This document shows positions 59,659-64,000 of a DNA stretch of 64,000 nt, piece after piece (positions within the stretch are counted from its first letter, which is position 1; each line of letters begins with the position of its first letter). The DNA is taken from the NCBI RefSeq assembly GCF_011751765.2, contig NZ_CP061169.1, forward strand, positions 1,860,001 through 1,924,000, read 5' to 3'. The notes under the pieces are model-generated. The model worked only from the letters and a program-made list of their open reading frames with translations. It had not been told where the DNA came from and ran no database searches. The translations under genes were made by a program, and so were the position numbers. Source of the stretch: Paramicrobacterium chengjingii. GTDB lineage: Bacteria; Actinomycetota; Actinomycetes; Actinomycetales; Microbacteriaceae.

Positions 59659-60201
59659 ATGGAGCAGATTGAAACAATCACCGCCATTCACCACCCCGTG
59701 CGACGGCGCATATTCGAGTATCTGTACCTGCACGGAGCGTCGCAGGTCGGCACTCTTGCGCGCGCACTCGAACAGCAGGTGGGCAGCATCAGTCATCATC
59801 TTCGAATGCTCGAACGTGCAGACATCGTCGAACGCACAGACGCCCCTGATGGAGATAAGCGCGCCAGCTGGTGGGCCGCAAAGCGGGTCAGCTTTACGTG
59901 GTCACTCGACGACTTCGCTGATTCGCCTGCCGACGCACTGCTCGCCCGCGAGGCGGAGCGAGCGAACATCGCAACGCAACTTCGACGTCTTCAGGAGTGG
60001 AAGAAGTCCGGATCGCGATTTCCCGACTGGGACGGGTTCAGTACAGACACTCTCACGTGGGCGACTCCAGACGAACTCGCTGGTTTGTCAGCTGCGCTGG
60101 GTGCCACTCTCGACGCGTGGAAACAGAGCATCAATACAGAAGATGGGCAGCAGCGTCGCCCTGTCTTTGTCTTCGCGCACGGCTTCCCCACGCAACTCTA
60201 A
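59659..60201 (+). CDS. ArsR-type winged-helix regulator, adjacent to an MFS transporter
   Basis: A 180-residue regulator. The helix-turn-helix is in HHPVRRRIFEYLYLHGASQVGTLARALEQQVGSISHHLRMLERADIVERTDA (residues about 10-62), the HTH_20/ArsR type; there are no metal-binding cysteines of classical ArsR/SmtB. The C-terminal part contains helical segments and a Trp-rich WDGFSTDTLTWATPDEL region seen in MFS-associated members. ATG 59659 has no Shine-Dalgarno and is probably leaderless. The MFS gene starts 31 bases downstream. Confidence 0.83.
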   Translation: MEQIETITAIHHPVRRRIFEYLYLHGASQVGTLARALEQQVGSISHHLRMLERADIVERTDAPDGDKRASWWAAKRVSFTWSLDDFADSPADALLAREAERANIATQLRRLQEWKKSGSRFPDWDGFSTDTLTWATPDELAGLSAALGATLDAWKQSINTEDGQQRRPVFVFAHGFPTQL

Positions 60202-60232
60202 TCTGTCTATCAAGTTCAACCCGAGGAAAACT

Positions 60233-61480
60233 ATGGTCACAACCGAACCGCGCCTTTTGCGCGAACCTCCACCATTCCGCCACGACCGAGCGGTCCACAC
60301 GTGGATCGGCATCAAAGCACTGTCCGACGCAGGCGACGCCATCTGGACCATCGCTCTCGCCTGGACCGCCGTTCAGATCACCAACCCCGCTCTTGCCGGC
60401 GTCATCGTCGCGGCGGGCACAGTGCCGAGAGCCGTCATCCTCCTGTTCGGCGGAGTCCTTGCCGACCGCGCAAATGCGCGTCACGTCATGGTCGTGTTCA
60501 ACAGCATCCGCATCGCCGTGCTCGTCGGTGTCGCACTGTGGGTTCTCGCATCTCCCCCGACGGTCGCTGTGCTGCTGATCGCCGCCATCGGTTTCGGCAT
60601 CTGCGATGCATTCTATGAGCCCTCGGCCGGTACAATCGCCCGCCAGCTCGTGCGCACGGAAGACCTCCCGACGTATTCAGCAGTGATGCAGACAGCCACT
60701 CGTCTCGGCACAATGGGCGGAGCCGCGATCGGAGGCTTCCTTGTGGCGCATGCCGGCATGGCGGGAAGCTCGACGGCAAATGCTGTCACGTTCGCTCTCG
60801 TCGTCGCGTTCATCGCCATCTGGCTCCGACCACGATTCGCACTCCCCCGCGATAACAAAGAATCGCCGCTCCGAGGCATCCTCAAGGGTTTCACTCATTT
60901 GCGGGATGCGCCAACGACACGCACCCTCGTCATCGCACTCTCCGGCCTGAACCTCGCCGTCGGCCCAGCACTGGGCATCGGGCTCGCCCTGAGGGCGACC
61001 GAACAAGGCTGGGGTGCGCAGTCTGTCGGGATCTTCGAAGCACTTGTCGGCGCGGGTGCGGCCATTGGGGCAATTTCCGTCGCCAAGTGGCGTCCGCGAC
61101 GTGAGGCGAACGCCGGATTCTGGGCCCTCGTCGTGCAAGGTGCCGCGATCGTCTGTCTGGGTATCGGCCCGGTGTGGCTGGTCGGAGCCGGAACGTTCGT
61201 GATCGGACTGTCCGCTGGATACGCCTCTGTTCTTCTGAGCTCAACCTTCGCAGCGACCGTCGATACGTCGTTCCTCGGCCGGATGAGTGCGATCACGCGA
61301 CTCGGAGATGACTGCTTGATGCCCCTGGCAATGGCCGCATTCGGTGCGATCGCTTCAGTCACCGAGCTGTGGGTGCCATTCACGCTCTACGGTGCCGGCT
61401 TGGCTGCACTGATGATTTTCCCTCTGCGCAACCAAGTTCTGCGAACAATGTCACTGCGGCCTGCGAACAAACCCGAGTAG
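60233..61480 (+). CDS. MFS-family transporter (probable multidrug efflux type)
   Basis: A 415-residue protein with twelve predicted helices. Features: GGVLADRANARHVMVVFN in the loop after helix 2 (motif A-like, GxLADRxxxRxV), FYEPSAGTIARQLV, and the central loop around residue 205. It resembles the MFS_3/TetV-like exporters that often sit beside ArsR/HTH_20 regulators. The substrate is unknown. Start ATG 60233 with GAGGA upstream; the same frame is open through the regulator gene, which I reject as coding. Confidence 0.88.
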   Translation: MVTTEPRLLREPPPFRHDRAVHTWIGIKALSDAGDAIWTIALAWTAVQITNPALAGVIVAAGTVPRAVILLFGGVLADRANARHVMVVFNSIRIAVLVGVALWVLASPPTVAVLLIAAIGFGICDAFYEPSAGTIARQLVRTEDLPTYSAVMQTATRLGTMGGAAIGGFLVAHAGMAGSSTANAVTFALVVAFIAIWLRPRFALPRDNKESPLRGILKGFTHLRDAPTTRTLVIALSGLNLAVGPALGIGLALRATEQGWGAQSVGIFEALVGAGAAIGAISVAKWRPRREANAGFWALVVQGAAIVCLGIGPVWLVGAGTFVIGLSAGYASVLLSSTFAATVDTSFLGRMSAITRLGDDCLMPLAMAAFGAIASVTELWVPFTLYGAGLAALMIFPLRNQVLRTMSLRPANKPE

Positions 61481-61599
61481 GTACTGCCCGTTCACACGGG
61501 AGCAGGTTCTCTCTCGCAATTCCACGGGCCTGCTACCGGATGGACCGCACGTTCAGACGACCCTGTTAGCGTCGCCCAAGCAACGACGAGGAGATTTGA

Positions 61600-62325
61600 A
61601 TGCATCGAAAGCTGTTGGCAGGACTGGGCGCGGCCGTAGTGCTGCTCGGCATGGTGGGGTGCAGTACCTCTGGGATCGAGGGCCCGAAACCCACAGGTAG
61701 TCAGCAACAAGGGTCGCAACCCGACGTTTCTGGCGTTCCCGACGTTGTGGCTGAGGTGAATGGCGTAGAGCTCACAAAGGACGAATTCGTTGAGCTTTAC
61801 GAAGGTCAATATCAGCAGATGCAGCAGCAGTCGCAGACGACCGGCGAGGAAGTCGATCAAGATGCCTTGCGGAAGCAGACGGCTGAGGCGATGGTTGACA
61901 CAGAACTTCTCATTCAAGAGTCCGATTCCCGCGACATCACGGCGTCACAGAAAGAACTCGACGCTGCTCTCGAGAAACTCGCGACTGCGAATCAGATGAA
62001 GACAGCGGACGAGGCGCTCGCCGCGCTCAAGGAACAGGGACTCGACGAAAAGGCAGTTTACTCACAGCTGAAGACGCAGGTGCGTTTGGACAAGCTCATC
62101 GCTCAGGAAACAGGCGACATCGAGCCCACAGATGAAGAGCTGCAGAAGCTCTACGATCAAGCCGTCGCCCAGCAGAAGCAGTCCGGGCAGGGCACGGAGC
62201 TCCCCTCCTTCGAAGATGCCAAGCCTCAGCTTGTTGAGCAGGCGAAATCGCAGAAACAATCCCAGGCCTATGAGGCGCTGGTGAAGAAGCTCCGCGAAGG
62301 CGCCGACGTCAAGGTGAACCTCTAA
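61600..62325 (+). CDS. SurA-N-like lipoprotein (foldase-type, without PPIase domain)
   Basis: A 241-residue exported lipoprotein. The signal peptide ends in lipobox GMVGC with Cys21. After a Gln/Gly/Pro linker, PDVVAEVNGVELTKDEFVELYEGQYQQM is the SurA/PrsA N-terminal chaperone motif. Helical regions rich in Gln, Glu and Lys follow to the end (EALVKKLREGADVKVNL). There is no parvulin domain, so it is likely a chaperone-only relative of PrsA. GAGGAG precedes ATG 61600. It stands alone; the 262 bases downstream hold nothing recognisable apart from the operator before the next gene. Confidence 0.82.
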   Translation: MHRKLLAGLGAAVVLLGMVGCSTSGIEGPKPTGSQQQGSQPDVSGVPDVVAEVNGVELTKDEFVELYEGQYQQMQQQSQTTGEEVDQDALRKQTAEAMVDTELLIQESDSRDITASQKELDAALEKLATANQMKTADEALAALKEQGLDEKAVYSQLKTQVRLDKLIAQETGDIEPTDEELQKLYDQAVAQQKQSGQGTELPSFEDAKPQLVEQAKSQKQSQAYEALVKKLREGADVKVNL

Positions 62326-62571
62326 ATATTCGAGCGGGCGCACAGTAACCCGAACGCTACCCCGCCGCCTCACCGAGCAGCTGCAACCCGCATAACAGCG
62401 GTAGAGAACCTGCGGCGCTTCACCCAACGCGCCACGGTGATCGCCAACCTCGGAGCAGTTTAGCCGTCCTCAACCTGGCAACCGGCGAGAGTGCTCCCCA
62501 CACGCCGCACGTACGCCGCCGGCTCTCTGATACTCGCTCTATATCGATGTTCCATTTGAGCGGTGACATAC

Positions 62572-62586
62572 TGTAACGTTGCTACA
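62572..62586. promoter_or_regulatory. probable autoregulatory operator of the TetR gene
   Basis: TGTAACGTTGCTACA is a 15-base palindrome of the form TGTAnCnnnGnTACA, ending one base before the ATG at 62588. Its size and symmetry fit a TetR-type site covering the -10 and transcription start. Confidence 0.6.
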
Positions 62587-62587
62587 C

Positions 62588-63301
62588 ATGGAGTCGGGTA
62601 GGGGTCGCTTGATCGAGGCGGCGCGTGTGTTGCTCGCGGAGCAGCCGGGGCGTGTTCCGAGCACTCGTGAGTTGTGCGAGGCGGCGGGCGTCGGTGCTCC
62701 AACCCTGTATCACCACTTCGGCGACAAGGATGGCCTCTTACAAGCCGTGACCGAGCAGGCATTCGCTGACTACCTGGAGCGCAAGCGCGCGGTCCCTCGC
62801 ACCGGCGATCTTCTCGCCGACTTCGCGGCAGGCTGGAACATGCATGTCGGGTTCGGGGTGGCGAACCCCGCCCTGTACGAACTCATGTACTCCCGCGCAG
62901 ACCGCCAGCAGTTCCGCGCTGCACAGACGGCTGAAGCGGAGCTGCGCCGAGGTCTCGAACGGCTCGCAGACGCGGGCCTGCTCAGGATTGGCGTAGACGA
63001 CGCGACGGCGCTCACAACGGCGATGGCAATCGGCTGCGTCACTCGGCTGATCCATGACGGCGGATCAGCCGACGGACCGCTTGCCGAGACCATGCGCGCG
63101 GCACTGATGCTCCAGCTGACGGGGCAGAGGCAGCAGCTCGATCCAATCGACGACGCGGCAGCGCAGCTGCTGGCCCGGCTCGGCTCGGCTCCTGGATTGT
63201 TCACCGCGGCGGAGGAAGCGTTGCTGCGCCAGTGGCTCCGCACCCTCACCGAAAACGCCACACCGCAACAAGACGAAGCAGAACACGGAGCGAACAGATG
63301 A
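62588..63301 (+). CDS. TetR/AcrR-family transcriptional regulator
   Basis: A 237-residue regulator with the N-terminal helix-turn-helix GRLIEAARVLLAEQPGRVPSTRELCEAAGVGAPTLYHHFGDKDGLLQAVTEQAF (residues 4-58). The ligand domain is helical and Ala/Leu-rich. It begins right behind a palindromic operator. Its stop overlaps the aldo/keto reductase start (ATGA, 63298-63301), so the enzyme gene is translationally coupled and probably under its control. Confidence 0.9.
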   Translation: MESGRGRLIEAARVLLAEQPGRVPSTRELCEAAGVGAPTLYHHFGDKDGLLQAVTEQAFADYLERKRAVPRTGDLLADFAAGWNMHVGFGVANPALYELMYSRADRQQFRAAQTAEAELRRGLERLADAGLLRIGVDDATALTTAMAIGCVTRLIHDGGSADGPLAETMRAALMLQLTGQRQQLDPIDDAAAQLLARLGSAPGLFTAAEEALLRQWLRTLTENATPQQDEAEHGANR

Positions 63302-64000
63302 CCGGACCCCATACCGAAGACACATTCACGCCCACCCATCTGCTGGGAGGGACCGATCGGGTCTCCCGCCTTGGATACGGCGCAATGCAGCTGGCGGGCC
63401 GAGGTGTCATCGGCCTGCCCGACGATGTGCTCGGCGCGATCGACGTGCTCCAATCCGCGGCGGAGCAAGGAGTCCAGTTCTTCGACACTGCCAATGCCTA
63501 TGGGCCGCGCACGGTCAACCAGCTCATCGGACGGGCACTCAGCCCTCTCCCAGCCGATGTGGTGATCGGGAACAAGGTCGGCGCTTGGCGCGGTCCCGCT
63601 GGTGAATGGTTGACGGACAGCCGTCCGGGAACCGTGCGCAGCCAGGTCGAGGACGCCTTACTCGACCTGCGTGCCGAGACGAGCGTGCTCACCTATCTGC
63701 GCCTATGGGGCGATAGCCAGGCGCCGGGGAACTCTCCCAGTGAGGACGTGCCCATCGAAGATTCGCTCGGTGCCCTCATCGAGCTGCGCAATGAGGGGAA
63801 GATCCGCCACATCGGTCTCTCCGGCGCCTCGCCCGACATGCTGGCGCGTGCACAGCGCCTCACACCGATCGCAGCGGTGCAGAACCGGTTCAACCTGATC
63901 GATCGCAGCGGCGTCGAAGTACTCGCGGCGTGCGGGCGCGACAGCATCGCATTCGTCCCCTACTTCCCTCTCGCGACCGGCACACTCGGTGACCTTCCGG
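63298..64000 (+). CDS. aldo/keto reductase, cut by the window end
   Basis: The first 234 residues of an NADPH-dependent aldo/keto reductase. Catalytic Asp and Tyr are in VQFFDTANAYGPRTVNQLIG and the Lys in DVVIGNKVGAWRG; the usual His position reads LTYLRLWGDS, so the catalytic His may be replaced by a different residue. GKIRHIGLSGASPDML and AAVQNRFNLIDR are barrel motifs. The gene continues beyond base 64000. Coupled to the TetR gene by a four-base overlap. Confidence 0.88.
   Translation, partial: MTGPHTEDTFTPTHLLGGTDRVSRLGYGAMQLAGRGVIGLPDDVLGAIDVLQSAAEQGVQFFDTANAYGPRTVNQLIGRALSPLPADVVIGNKVGAWRGPAGEWLTDSRPGTVRSQVEDALLDLRAETSVLTYLRLWGDSQAPGNSPSEDVPIEDSLGALIELRNEGKIRHIGLSGASPDMLARAQRLTPIAAVQNRFNLIDRSGVEVLAACGRDSIAFVPYFPLATGTLGDLP

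Noticed and set aside
59651..60232. Upstream extension of the MFS transporter frame through the regulator gene
   Set aside because: It is an out-of-frame reading of the regulator; the transporter has GAGGA before ATG 60233 and begins its first helix soon after.
1..64000. CRISPR array, rRNA operon, prophage or integrase genes
   Set aside because: No regularly spaced repeats, no rRNA signatures, and no phage structural or tyrosine/serine integrase genes were seen anywhere in the window.

Overview
The window is a 64 kb chromosomal segment from a high-GC Gram-positive bacterium, almost certainly an actinobacterium and probably a member of the Microbacteriaceae (family assignment is inference). 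Support: paired clpP1-clpP2 genes; a protein of the mycothiol-linked Rv2466c family; a LexA box of the CGAAC-N4-GTTCG type; many GTG/TTG starts; several likely leaderless promoters; and a gene order (valS, clpX, clpP2, clpP1, tig, nei, rpiB, Rv2466c-like, pepN, glbO, ettA, ssb) matching, from memory, the Mycobacterium tuberculosis Rv2448c-Rv2478c block. Most of the window is ordinary chromosome with no prophage, CRISPR array or rRNA operon. The only clear mobile element is one IS110-family insertion sequence.

Layout. 0-5.3 kb: a membrane O-acyltransferase with an SGNH domain, then an archaeal-type valyl-tRNA synthetase and a small acidic protein. 5.3-6.8 kb: the IS110 element with hairpins at both ends. 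6.8-12.3 kb: a methyltransferase and the clpX / clpP2 / clpP1 / trigger factor proteostasis block, closed by tRNA-Pro, with tRNA-Gly facing the other way. 12.3-17.2 kb: a small membrane protein, a gamma-carbonic-anhydrase-like protein, a giant 1135-residue membrane protein of unknown function, and dps behind a candidate iron-repressor box. 17.2-31.7 kb: YtcJ-type amidohydrolase, Nei-type glycosylase, rpiB and the Rv2466c-like protein on the minus strand, facing pepN, mscS, truncated haemoglobin O and an FAD dehydrogenase on the plus strand. Then come two thioesterases, the ABC-F factor EttA, a lipoprotein and a second-type SSB.

31.9-44.8 kb: an aldo/keto reductase, two small unknown genes and nadE lead into a DNA-damage island. 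It runs imuA-like / imuB / dnaE2 (the translesion mutasome) on the minus strand; a LexA box lies in its promoter; an SRAP (HMCES/YedK) gene is divergent; and Ku and LigD of bacterial end joining follow. This places abasic-site protection, error-prone synthesis and double-strand-break ligation side by side.

44.8-64 kb: E1-alpha / E1-beta / E2 of a pyruvate-dehydrogenase-like complex with a divergent TetR regulator. After these come an EEP nuclease-like protein, an SDR, a Tat-exported arylsulfotransferase-like protein, the rRNA methyltransferase RlmC, a DivIVA-like coiled-coil protein, a possible structured RNA, a fatty acid desaturase, a lysoplasmalogenase-like protein, a CPBP-like protein, two small membrane proteins, an ArsR-type regulator with its MFS transporter, a SurA-like lipoprotein, and a TetR / aldo-keto reductase pair cut by the window end.

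The most rewarding places for a second look are the LexA-controlled leaderless promoter between the mutasome and SRAP, the non-coding ends of the IS110 element (possible bridge RNA), the inverted-repeat-closed segment at 55784-55876, and the overlapping palindromes upstream of dps. All functional calls rest on reading motifs by eye; no database search was run.
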